DNA of 64,000 bases, from positions 1 to 64,000 of the forward strand of contig NZ_QTTN01000027.1 of the NCBI RefSeq assembly GCF_003386535.1, given 5' to 3'. The translations under genes were made by a program, and so were the position numbers. Origin of the DNA: Paenibacillus taihuensis (lineage in GTDB: Bacteria > Bacillota > Bacilli > Paenibacillales > Paenibacillaceae). Below, one piece after another: positions 9,104 through 17,586 of the stretch. Under the pieces are notes generated by a model that was given only the letters and a program-made list of their open reading frames with translations, did not search any database and was not told where the DNA came from. Within the stretch, counting starts at the first letter, position 1, and each line of letters starts with the position of its first letter.

Positions 9104-9268
9104 TCATATCATTAACAAATGTGTACTGCTTTGCGGCTTAAGTGCAACAACCTCGAAGCGTTCGATTTCCCCTTCCTTCTGCAGTTGGATGCAATACTAC
9201 ATTGCTTCATTCAGCACAGCTTGCGCTGTTTTTTCACATCCTGGAATAATTTCTCCCCAACCAATCAT
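9104..9268 (-). pseudogene. Remnant of a small hypothetical protein gene
   Basis: A 55-codon frame beginning MIGWGEIIPGCEKTAQAVLN and continuing through one TAG (codon 24) into a Glu/Phe-rich part (EGEIERFEVVALKP) before TGA. It resembles, from memory, small uncharacterised proteins with a GWGE...GREK start and an EIESFE motif, truncated at the C-terminus. Family assignment is weak, but the periodic frame and single stop look like decay. Confidence 0.35.
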
Positions 9269-9398
9269 CAACGATCCAATAACCATTAGAAAACATCGTT
9301 TATAATAATGCAAGTATTTTGTTGTTCTTATTTCAGATTTCAGTTACATTTTATGATCGACAAGAGCTCGCATTTTCATGTCTATACAATCATAATAA

Positions 9399-9590
9399 TC
9401 ACTTCACAAAAAGTCTTCGCAACCACTTCATTAGTGACATACCCCGTTTAGTCTTCTTCTGTTCAACCTGATAGTATATCCATGCATGTTTGTTAATATT
9501 TCCAAGCTCCCAATTTCTCATCTTCATCTGTGCTTCATTTAAATAAGTTTTATCTAACACCTTAATCACTTCCCCATAATATTGCGACAT
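9399..9590 (-). CDS. Small hypothetical protein
   Basis: 63 residues, basic at the C-terminus (MKWLRRLFVK). AGAAGAGA touches the ATG, a poor ribosome-site spacing. No family recognised. It may be real or chance. Confidence 0.3.
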   Translation of the reverse strand: MSQYYGEVIKVLDKTYLNEAQMKMRNWELGNINKHAWIYYQVEQKKTKRGMSLMKWLRRLFVK

Positions 9591-9653
9591 TCTCTTCTAA
9601 AGTGCTAAGAAAGCGTTGTGGGCTTTGTGCTTACAAATCACTTAATCGTTTAT

Positions 9654-10814
9654 TTACACCGGCTGTCCAGCGCTCTTCTCTGCCTGCTTCGCTGGAAACG
9701 GCTGCTTCTTCAGCATCGTGACTGCATAGCCCGCTGCGATACTTCCACCAGCAAAGGCAAGCAGTATTCCGATGTCGCGTAACGTATGAACTCCACCGAA
9801 CTGTACGTTCATTAAGCCATCGACCGCATAAGTCGCTGGCAGGAAACCCGACAGCTCCTGGTAAGCATGGCTCAGCATCTGCTTCGGAACGATCGTACCG
9901 GAAGAAACAAGCTGAAGGGAGAGCAGTGACATATTGATGAACATGCCTGCCAAACCGAAGGTCATCAAGAATAATTGAGCAAAAAACATGAATGTCATCA
10001 CCGTCAGCCAGTGAAACAGCCAGAAAGTCAACATGCCGTGCTCCATTTGACCGCCGAAAGCCGCGATAATGGACGTGCCTGCCAGTGATACGACGAGGGA
10101 GGCTGGAATGACGTACACCACACGAAACGCAAAGTGCTGAACCTTCGTCAATGCTGTTCCAATTTGAAGCGACACCTGGTGGACGTTCATGCCCATCAGC
10201 ATCGCGCCAACGAAGGAGCCTAGAATTAACATCATGGGGACCATCTGATTTTCCATACCGTTAACCGGATGAAGAATTGTTGTATGTGAGCCAACCTTGT
10301 GGTGGAGCTCATCAGCCAGCTCGTTAGCTTTGCTCCCTGGCACCTGAAGCTGCTTCAGTACTGCGGTCATGCCTTCTTGTTCGGCATTTGAGACGAGCTT
10401 GTCCGTTATCTTTTCAGATACGCTTTGCATGATGCCTTTGGGCAATTGCGCATTAGCTTCATTGAGCGTAAATGAAACCTCTGCTTTCTTATCCGGCGTC
10501 ATCATCTCACGGCCAAAACCGGAAGGGATCGTAACCATTAATTGAACGTCGCGCTGCTCCAGCTCTGCCAAGGCCTTCTCCTTGGTTAATTTTTCAACTT
10601 GGAACGGCAAGCTAGCCTTCAGCTGGTCTGCAATCCTTGCACCGAAATCACTATCTTCATTAACAATGGCTATTTTTAACTGATCAGTACGATCAAGAAC
10701 GCCATGATATGCAGTCATCCAAAAAATACAAAATATCATTTGAGCCATTAAGGCAACAATAACCGCTAACTTCGTTTGTCCGATCTTCCAATATGCTCTC
10801 CATGCCTGTTTCAC
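9654..10814 (-). CDS. YhgE/Pip-like ABC-2 family membrane protein
   Basis: 386 residues from a GTG at 10814 with GAGG 7 nt before; an upstream GTG at 10820 is too close to it. One N-terminal membrane helix (LAVIVALMAQMIFCIFW), a ~160-residue outer domain containing IAIVNEDSDFG, the YhgE/Pip motif, then five or six C-terminal helices. Proteins of this type act in efflux, secretion or phage adsorption; substrate unknown. It is divergent from a PadR gene, and one of the two palindromes in the shared promoter region lies just upstream, so PadR repression is likely. Confidence 0.82.
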   Translation of the reverse strand: MKQAWRAYWKIGQTKLAVIVALMAQMIFCIFWMTAYHGVLDRTDQLKIAIVNEDSDFGARIADQLKASLPFQVEKLTKEKALAELEQRDVQLMVTIPSGFGREMMTPDKKAEVSFTLNEANAQLPKGIMQSVSEKITDKLVSNAEQEGMTAVLKQLQVPGSKANELADELHHKVGSHTTILHPVNGMENQMVPMMLILGSFVGAMLMGMNVHQVSLQIGTALTKVQHFAFRVVYVIPASLVVSLAGTSIIAAFGGQMEHGMLTFWLFHWLTVMTFMFFAQLFLMTFGLAGMFINMSLLSLQLVSSGTIVPKQMLSHAYQELSGFLPATYAVDGLMNVQFGGVHTLRDIGILLAFAGGSIAAGYAVTMLKKQPFPAKQAEKSAGQPV

Positions 10815-10848
10815 GTTCACGCCTCTTCTCTATGAGTTATAATTAACA

Positions 10849-10866
10849 TAGGTTAATATTAACCTA
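10849..10866. promoter_or_regulatory. Palindromic PadR operator candidate 1
   Basis: TAGGTTAATATTAACCTA is a perfect 18-bp palindrome, 35 bp before the YhgE-like start, in the position of its core promoter. Confidence 0.65.
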
Positions 10867-10891
10867 AACAATTTTAAAGATCAATATGAAT

Positions 10892-10911
10892 ATAAGTTAA
10901 ACTTAACTTAT
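10892..10911. promoter_or_regulatory. Palindromic PadR operator candidate 2
   Basis: ATAAGTTAA-AC-TTAACTTAT, a perfect 9-bp inverted repeat. It shares the GTTAA/TTAAC core with the other palindrome and lies just upstream of the padR -35 box. Confidence 0.65.
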
Positions 10912-10922
10912 GTTAGTTTTAA

Positions 10923-10951
10923 TTGTACTTCTATTTATTTTCGAATAGAAT
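10923..10951 (+). promoter_or_regulatory. Promoter of second padR-like gene
   Basis: TTGTAC (10923-10928), 17-nt spacer, TAGAAT (10946-10951), 33 bp before the ATG. Confidence 0.6.
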
Positions 10952-10983
10952 ATACCTATACATTTGAAGAAAGAGGTGCTGAG

Positions 10984-11535
10984 ATGAGTTCAATTCGATA
11001 CGCGATTCTATCTCTCCTGGCGAGGGAGCCGCTCAGCGGATACGACATTAAACAGTATATGAATAATAGGCTAGGTCCCTTCTGGAAGGTTGGCAGTAAT
11101 CAAGTGTATCCTGAACTGTCAAAGATGGAGGCGGAAGGACTCGTGCAGCGGCAAGCCGTCGAACAGCATTCATACCGACCTGCAAGAAAGGTTTATGAAA
11201 TCACGGCGCAAGGAAAGAGTGAGATTATTGATTGGACGCTTGCTCCCGCAAATTTCGAACTGAATTTACGCGATGAATTTCTTCTGAAAACGTATAATGC
11301 ATGGCTTGTTGAACCGGATAACATGATTTCGAGCTTTATGGAAGAAAGGAAAAAGCACGTTGAGATTCTAGAGACGTATCAGATGAAGCTTGCTGAGCTT
11401 ACGCCGACCCTCGATGCTTCAAATAGTAAAGATCCGTTGAATTCGACCATTTTCATCATCGACTTCGGGTTAAGGCACGAACAGATGTATATTGAATGGT
11501 GCGACCAAATGATCCAGAAATTAAAAACGGAATAA
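10984..11535 (+). CDS. PadR family transcriptional regulator
   Basis: 183 residues. PadR winged helix in the first ~80 residues (YAILSLLAREPLSGYDIKQY, then NQVYPELSKMEAEGLV) and a helical C-terminal dimerisation part. AGAGGTG precedes the ATG. It is divergent from the YhgE-like exporter and the shared region has two GTTAA-cored palindromes, so it very likely represses both. Clearly a different protein from the PadR at 1637, although of the same class. Confidence 0.9.
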   Translation: MSSIRYAILSLLAREPLSGYDIKQYMNNRLGPFWKVGSNQVYPELSKMEAEGLVQRQAVEQHSYRPARKVYEITAQGKSEIIDWTLAPANFELNLRDEFLLKTYNAWLVEPDNMISSFMEERKKHVEILETYQMKLAELTPTLDASNSKDPLNSTIFIIDFGLRHEQMYIEWCDQMIQKLKTE

Positions 11536-11664
11536 AGTGCTGCGATGGCGACCGTCCCGCTTAAAGCTGAGGCATATCGTTTAAGTAGCTATTGGGGCAT
11601 GAGTTCAGTAGTAAACGGACTTATGCCTTTCTCAAACTGGAGCTGATTCGTCTGCAATGTAGGA

Positions 11665-11727
11665 ATCGATGCCGGTCCCATCCAATTGGTTGGATCTAAG
11701 CCGAAGAAGCAGGCTTCCTTTTATCGG
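11665..11727 (+). pseudogene. Fragment of a DUF2306-type membrane protein gene
   Basis: One frame reads GPIQLVGSKPKKQASFYR and then stops. The intact gene at 42475 has GPIQFVGLQPKKPASLHR at the same motif, and the DNA is visibly similar over ~56 bp (GGTCCCATCCAATT at the start of both). Flanking sequence has lost the frame. Confidence 0.5.
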
Positions 11728-11804
11728 CCATGACACCTGCATACCTTTCTATTACCATCTAAGCCCTCATGGTTGCAAAAAAAACCTGCATTGGATTATC
11801 CCCC

Positions 11805-11849
11805 AAAAAAAGCACCACCTTACGGCTTTAGTTAGCCCTGAGGTGATGC
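11805..11849 (-). terminator. Terminator of the large carbohydrate operon
   Basis: On the minus strand GCATCACCT pairs with AGGTGGTGC, with an inner GGCT/AGCC stem, followed by TTTTTTT. It is the first strong terminator after the twelve-gene run. Confidence 0.8.
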
Positions 11850-11971
11850 CATTGTTCGGTTAATCACTAACATTTGCAAAACCATAGTGTCAGTATCTCT
11901 TCAGCCATGATTAGCTTCCAGTTCTTGATCTATATCATACAAGAGTTGTATGGTGCTTTGAGTCCCCTTCC

Positions 11972-13669
11972 TCAGTGAGATACATAACTCGCTATCCTTT
12001 CGGCGCGTATTGTAAAATCCCGGTCCTTCATGGGCAGGTGAACCATGGTTCGAAACTTCGCAGAATAATAGGCCGCCATGATGATCTCTGTCGTTTTGTG
12101 GCCATTCACTCCTTCCAACCCGGTTAGAGCGCCCTCTTCATAAGCTGTCAAAATCTCGCCCAACATCTCTGCAAAGCCTTCGTAATAACCCGACGGCCTT
12201 CTGAATAGGTATTGCTTCTTCAGTTCTTCTGATCTACATTCATCATTAACAATCAACGTTACCTGTTCCCCGATTCGAACCGTACCTTTCTCGCAGTTCA
12301 CGATGACCCCTGCTCCTTCAAGATGGCTTCCCAGATGGATATGACCTAAGACTCCGTTCTCGTACTGCATCTGAATCATAAGGTGATCTTCTACCTCATG
12401 ACCGTATCGTTGTTTTCCTGAGAATATACCTTGTGCCAATACCCACTTCACTTCCATATCGTTCATAAAGTAGCGATGCATATCGACCCAGTGCGTTCCC
12501 CAGGACATAAGATCCCATCCATCGCCTACCCAAGCTTCCATACGCAATACAGCTCCGAGATGACCGTCATCAATCATCTGCTTCACGCCGCTGAAAGTAC
12601 CTTCATACCGGCGCTGATGATTGACATATAATCTGGCACCGTGCATTTGGCATTCCTGAATCATTTCATCGATTTCATCTACTCCGACAGCCATTGGCTT
12701 TTCACACAGGATCATCTTGACTCCTGCCCGTGCTGCTTCAATCGTCATCTCTTTATGCAGATTTGGCCATGTGCAGATGCTCACTATATCAAGCTTCTCT
12801 CGCTTCAACATGAGCTTATAATCTGAATACGTACTAGTTACATTATATTCCTCCGCAAAAACCTGTGCGTTCTCCTCGGATATATCCGAGATTGCTGCGA
12901 TAACGGTATTGGGATTCTCCGTGAATGCCCTCCCGTGATTATAAGCCACCGAGAATCCTTCCTTATTCGCATTAACCCCTGCTTGAGGACGACCGCAGCC
13001 TATAATTCCGACCTTATATGTCATTCGTCGTCTTTCACCTCTCGTTACCCAACTGCAAGCATTCAGAATAAACTGCTTGTAATACGGATTAAAACAGGAT
13101 TCTGCATCATGACCGAGCATGATAGCAGCCACATCTGATTGTTGGATTCTGCGATACCAGATCATTGGGTGGCTGCCTGTTTCCTGTGAAGTGCTGGCTA
13201 GTATGGTGTTCCCTTCTGCCATATCAAGATCGTAGTACATTTCATCTGATACGGAGAACTGATCAGGGATGCCCTCCACTAGTGGATGTCTTCGTGTAAC
13301 TTCAACAGTGAAGTTCTGATCAGCCGGTCCATGCTTCGAGCGCTCCCAGTTCCAGACTCCGCCTGTATAACGGATATACTCTGGCCAGTCATCCCAATTG
13401 CCAATCGAACAATGCAATACTACTATTCCTTTTCCAGCCTGGGTATGCTTCTCTAGGGCAGCTCGGCTGATATCGCTTAACGAATGTCCGCTGCCCGTCC
13501 ATTGACAACTATTCATTACAAGAATGTCACTTGTGACGAAGTGCTCAGTTGCCATATCTTCTGCCACTTCTGTCGAATATACTTCATAGCCTGCTTCTGA
13601 TAAATATTGTTGTACTAGCGGTGTGGTTTCCGTAACCATCATACCTCCACCGAGTAAAAATACTTTCAT
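11972..13669 (-). CDS. ThuA domain fused to Gfo/Idh/MocA oxidoreductase
   Basis: 565 residues from the ATG at 13669, which follows GGAGGAAG. Residues ~1-215 are a ThuA-like glutamine-amidotransferase-fold domain (GIVVLHCSIGNWDDW, GHDAESCFNPYY). Residues ~218-565 are a Gfo/Idh/MocA dehydrogenase with Rossmann start VGIIGCG, cofactor-side motif CEKPMAV and a substrate-side WGTHWVDMHRYF. The two domains are usually separate proteins; here the frame is open through RGERRRMTYK, although an AGAGGTG and an ATG at the junction could allow internal initiation. ThuA and Gfo/Idh partners are known from oxidation of glycosides at a ring hydroxyl. Last gene of the operon. Confidence 0.87.
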   Translation of the reverse strand: MKVFLLGGGMMVTETTPLVQQYLSEAGYEVYSTEVAEDMATEHFVTSDILVMNSCQWTGSGHSLSDISRAALEKHTQAGKGIVVLHCSIGNWDDWPEYIRYTGGVWNWERSKHGPADQNFTVEVTRRHPLVEGIPDQFSVSDEMYYDLDMAEGNTILASTSQETGSHPMIWYRRIQQSDVAAIMLGHDAESCFNPYYKQFILNACSWVTRGERRRMTYKVGIIGCGRPQAGVNANKEGFSVAYNHGRAFTENPNTVIAAISDISEENAQVFAEEYNVTSTYSDYKLMLKREKLDIVSICTWPNLHKEMTIEAARAGVKMILCEKPMAVGVDEIDEMIQECQMHGARLYVNHQRRYEGTFSGVKQMIDDGHLGAVLRMEAWVGDGWDLMSWGTHWVDMHRYFMNDMEVKWVLAQGIFSGKQRYGHEVEDHLMIQMQYENGVLGHIHLGSHLEGAGVIVNCEKGTVRIGEQVTLIVNDECRSEELKKQYLFRRPSGYYEGFAEMLGEILTAYEEGALTGLEGVNGHKTTEIIMAAYYSAKFRTMVHLPMKDRDFTIRAERIASYVSH

Positions 13670-13776
13670 ATGTTTCTTCCTCCAATAGTTCGAAGGGATC
13701 TTCATCCCTATGGAAGCGGTCGAATATCAGCATTTTATCGACTTAGCCTCGAATTGTTCTGTAATGTTATCCTTCG

Positions 13777-14328
<552 letters not shown>

Positions 14329-14349
14329 CTAATCTCCCTAACGGCCCAT

Positions 14350-15537
14350 CTAATTCGAATATAAGCCATGTGATACGGGCTCCAAACCCTCTAAAGCGAG
14401 CGTCATCTTCCTGCTCGCCCAACCGGAGTCGATCCGGTTTCTTAATTGCTGCCAAGTAGGTATACCCGTTACCGCGTCAAGTTTCTCGACATTGCAAGCC
14501 CCGGCACCGACGGCGCTTCTCATCGTATCCGCCATGGACAAGCCGGAATGCCAACCGGCGAGAAAGCCGGCAATCGTACAGTCGCCTGCCCCCGTCGTTC
14601 CCGCTACTTCCACGTTGAAGCAAGTCGCATAATACTCTTGTCCCAGCCATTCCGATTGCCAGCTTTCCGGCATTCTTCCTGCGATCTCACGGAAGCGGCT
14701 TGCGTCGGCGGTTGTCTTGGCATACAAGCCATGCTCACCAAGCTTAATGGCTACTACGGCAGCTCCCATGGAGATCAACTCATCCGTCAGCGATGCCAAC
14801 AGCTCCAGAGTTGCGAACGGGATCAATTCCCCTTCGCCGGCTTCGGCAGAAAGATGGTCGTAAACATCTCGGCGAAGCATGTAAACAATCTCGTCAAAGC
14901 TTGGCAGAAATAGATCCACATGCGGCAGGGCCCGACTTAATATGGTTCCCCAATCAGCTGCTCCGGCATCCGACGCTGGATCAGGCTTGGCCATGTCAAG
15001 AGAAACGGTAGCCCCGCTTGACTTTGCTTTTCGAAGCACGTCCGTGAGCTCCTTGCCCCCTTCCAGGTACATCTCTCTCATCAATGGAGGGTAACCAAAG
15101 TGGAACATGCCTGCATGCTTGACTGTATCCTCTACAACATCTGCTGCCTTGAACGTATCATTGGCACCGGTGCAATGCAGAAAAACCCGATCTACGTTCA
15201 ATGGATTAATAACAATCGTGTACGAGCTTGATTCCCCCTCGGCAACGATCATTGTTTCGGCTAGCTCCGGCGAATAGGAGCGAAGAATATCCTGAATGGC
15301 GCGGCCGAACAGATCGTCTCCGATTTTCCCCATTAATCGTACGGAGAAACCAAGCCGGTGCAGCGCCAGCCCCGTATTGGACACGGCACCACCAGTCGAC
15401 AGCATCACAGGTCCGGTATCCACCAGCTTGCCGGGAACAAGCAGCTCATGCAAAGCTCCCGATGTGGCTTTCAGCTCCGGGATGATGTCAAGACAAATAT
15501 GTCCGGCAACTACAATGCCCTCATTATGCGAGGCCAT
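14350..15537 (-). CDS. PfkB family carbohydrate kinase
   Basis: 395 residues. N-terminal glycine-rich sugar-binding segment (STGGAVSNTGLALHRLG) and C-terminal GTTGAGDC with the catalytic Asp, as in ribokinase/fructokinase/adenosine kinase. It is longer than typical PfkB proteins (~310-330). Its ribosome site GGGAGGG lies inside the end of the upstream dehydrogenase gene, whose stop is 1 bp away, so the two are tightly coupled. Substrate unproven; fructose or a keto-sugar made by the lyxose-isomerase homologue or the TIM-barrel isomerase is likely. Confidence 0.9.
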   Translation of the reverse strand: MASHNEGIVVAGHICLDIIPELKATSGALHELLVPGKLVDTGPVMLSTGGAVSNTGLALHRLGFSVRLMGKIGDDLFGRAIQDILRSYSPELAETMIVAEGESSSYTIVINPLNVDRVFLHCTGANDTFKAADVVEDTVKHAGMFHFGYPPLMREMYLEGGKELTDVLRKAKSSGATVSLDMAKPDPASDAGAADWGTILSRALPHVDLFLPSFDEIVYMLRRDVYDHLSAEAGEGELIPFATLELLASLTDELISMGAAVVAIKLGEHGLYAKTTADASRFREIAGRMPESWQSEWLGQEYYATCFNVEVAGTTGAGDCTIAGFLAGWHSGLSMADTMRSAVGAGACNVEKLDAVTGIPTWQQLRNRIDSGWASRKMTLALEGLEPVSHGLYSN

Positions 15538-15538
15538 A

Positions 15539-16696
15539 TTATCCCTCCCAATTCAGCTTGATTGTTTCTCCTTCTGCTTGTGACTCGAGTGCTGCCGTGA
15601 ACAGACGATGACTGTCCGCCGCTTCCTCAGGCGTCGCACAGCGGAATGACTGCAACATCTGATCGCCATTAACGATCTCATCACAGAACGCTGCCCACAT
15701 TTGAAGAATGGAATCCGAAAATCCAAATTCGAAGATGCCTCCGGTAATAGTAGGGTACGCAGACACGTAAGCTACATCCTCTACGTGCCAAGCCTGGCTG
15801 CCGCCTGGTTCATAGTTCAGATACGCAATCTGCTTCGGCTGCTTCGTGCTGTACTCCATCGACATTTTTGTGCCGGTCACTCTAATGAACCAAGTATTGG
15901 CATGGCCAGGCGCAATGCGCTTCATCGAAAGCATCATCGGGAACTGGCGACCCTGCGATTTGACGTCGCAAGCCAGAATCCCATTATCCCACGTCTCGCA
16001 GGAAGCAAAGCCACCTTTGCCATCCGGGCGTTTGTCAACAACCTTGGACAGCAGAGCTCTCACGCTGTTCGGTTTCCAGCCGAAGCGAAGAGGCAGATGA
16101 AGCACGTGGAGCCCCAGATCACCCATGCATCCGTATTCACCATTGCTTGCGACGATCCGTTTCCAGTTAATCGGTTTGTTCGGATTCAAATCACTGGAAT
16201 GCCAGAAACCGGCTTCAACCTCGATAATGTCGCCAAATCGTCCTTCCTCGACCCACTTGCTAATTTGGAACGCACCTGGGAAGAATGGAAACTCAGAAGA
16301 GCTTCGAACCACAACGCCAGGGTTTGCGTTTATAGCCTCCATAATCGCATCGTTGGCTGCTTTGTCGATGCCAAATGGCTTCTCGCCAAGCAAATGTTTG
16401 CCCGCATTGATGATATCTGAATAAATACGTTCATGAAGGTTGTGCGGAACCGCGCAATACACCGCGTCCACCTCCTCATCAGCAAGCAAATCCTTGTAGT
16501 TCGTATAAGAGCGCTTCACAGAAGGAACACTCGTCGTAAACCAGTTGATTGCCGACTGGTTCGCATCGCAGACAGCGACAATTCGAGGTTCAAAGTTTAC
16601 GTTTGTCAAGTGGCACCATCGTGCTACGGCGCTGGCAAACTCTTTGCCCATCAAGCCGCAACCGATTACGCCAAACCGAATCGTTTTTTTACTCAT
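15539..16696 (-). CDS. Gfo/Idh/MocA family oxidoreductase
   Basis: 385 residues. N-terminal Rossmann fold (FGVIGCGLMGKEFA), the GEKPFGID motif near residue 100, and the alpha/beta substrate domain with GCMGDLGLHVLHLPL. NAD(P)-dependent oxidation of a sugar or cyclitol hydroxyl is expected. GGAGGG lies within the end of the aldolase gene 5 bp upstream. It is only distantly similar to the dehydrogenase domain at 11972, so the operon has two different dehydrogenases. Confidence 0.9.
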   Translation of the reverse strand: MSKKTIRFGVIGCGLMGKEFASAVARWCHLTNVNFEPRIVAVCDANQSAINWFTTSVPSVKRSYTNYKDLLADEEVDAVYCAVPHNLHERIYSDIINAGKHLLGEKPFGIDKAANDAIMEAINANPGVVVRSSSEFPFFPGAFQISKWVEEGRFGDIIEVEAGFWHSSDLNPNKPINWKRIVASNGEYGCMGDLGLHVLHLPLRFGWKPNSVRALLSKVVDKRPDGKGGFASCETWDNGILACDVKSQGRQFPMMLSMKRIAPGHANTWFIRVTGTKMSMEYSTKQPKQIAYLNYEPGGSQAWHVEDVAYVSAYPTITGGIFEFGFSDSILQMWAAFCDEIVNGDQMLQSFRCATPEEAADSHRLFTAALESQAEGETIKLNWEG

Positions 16697-16701
16697 ATCG
16701 A

Positions 16702-17532
16702 TTATCCCTCCAAGAGCGACAAGGCGCTGCCTGCGTCTGCACCATCATGTACGATCGCCATAAGAGCCTTCGTCATGCCGGAAGGATTCGGATGCTGAAT
16801 GACGTTCCGTCCGTAAACGATACCGGAGGCGCCTTGTTCCATCAGTTTAACCGTACGTGTTACGATCTCCTCGTCAGAAGCTCTGCCGCCGCCGCGCACG
16901 AGTACAGGAATGCCGGAGGCTGCCTCGATGACCTTGTGGTAATTCTCCACCTCGTCCGTCGGATCTGCTTTAATGACATCGGCGCCCAATTCAACGCCTT
17001 GACGAACGAGTGGCATAATTTTATGCAGATCTCCGTCTACCATATAACCGCCTTTCTTATCATTCGGCAGCATAACAAGCGGCTCCACCATAAGCGTCAT
17101 GCCATATTGCTCGCAAGCCGTCTTCAGCTTCATTACGTTATTAACGCATTGACGGTGAAGCTCCGGTTGGTTTGGAAGCAGCAGTAAATTGACGCATACC
17201 GCCACAGCATCCATACGAACAGCGTGCTCCACTGCAGAATCAATCAATTCGCTAAACAGCTTCTCTGGCAGCTTGCTGCCATAAATGTTAGCTGCGTCCG
17301 TGCGAAGCACGAGACCTGGCTTTTCTTTGCCCGGAATTTCCTGCAAATGTCTAGCTTGGCCGAGGCTAAGCTGGATACAGTCTGGTCCAGCCTCAACAAT
17401 GGTTTGAACAGCCTCCTTCATATTCTCGATGCCGCCCAGGAACGAGTATTCGTTAAAAAATCCGTGGTCGATTGCCACATCAAAACATTTGCCCTGCGCG
17501 CTGAACATCCGATTTCGTCTTGCTTTTGTCAT
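16702..17532 (-). CDS. Class I aldolase, DhnA/DeoC-LsrF superfamily
   Basis: 276 residues, a complete TIM barrel. VAIDHGFFNEYS at the start is the phosphate/substrate loop of DhnA-type aldolases, GADVIKADPT carries the Schiff-base Lys, and IPVLVRGGGRASD is the C-terminal phosphate-binding loop. Cleaves a phosphorylated keto-sugar; the exact sugar is unknown. In the context it would act after the PfkB kinase. GGGAGAGAG precedes the ATG. Confidence 0.85.
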   Translation of the reverse strand: MTKARRNRMFSAQGKCFDVAIDHGFFNEYSFLGGIENMKEAVQTIVEAGPDCIQLSLGQARHLQEIPGKEKPGLVLRTDAANIYGSKLPEKLFSELIDSAVEHAVRMDAVAVCVNLLLLPNQPELHRQCVNNVMKLKTACEQYGMTLMVEPLVMLPNDKKGGYMVDGDLHKIMPLVRQGVELGADVIKADPTDEVENYHKVIEAASGIPVLVRGGGRASDEEIVTRTVKLMEQGASGIVYGRNVIQHPNPSGMTKALMAIVHDGADAGSALSLLEG

Positions 17533-17586
17533 TTCTCTCTCCCTTTCGCTTCCTTTATTCAGAGCATCAGTTGCGGATTCTTAAAA

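Larger units (their letters stand above)
11536..11971. other. Intergenic region with decayed gene fragment
   Basis: Contains the DUF2306-like fragment at 11665-11727 and the operon terminator at 11805-11849; the rest shows no clear coding structure. Confidence 0.5.

Noticed and set aside
15701-16420. Plus-strand open frame of 239 codons
   Set aside because: It lies wholly inside the Gfo/Idh gene on the other strand, has no ribosome site and no recognisable domain.
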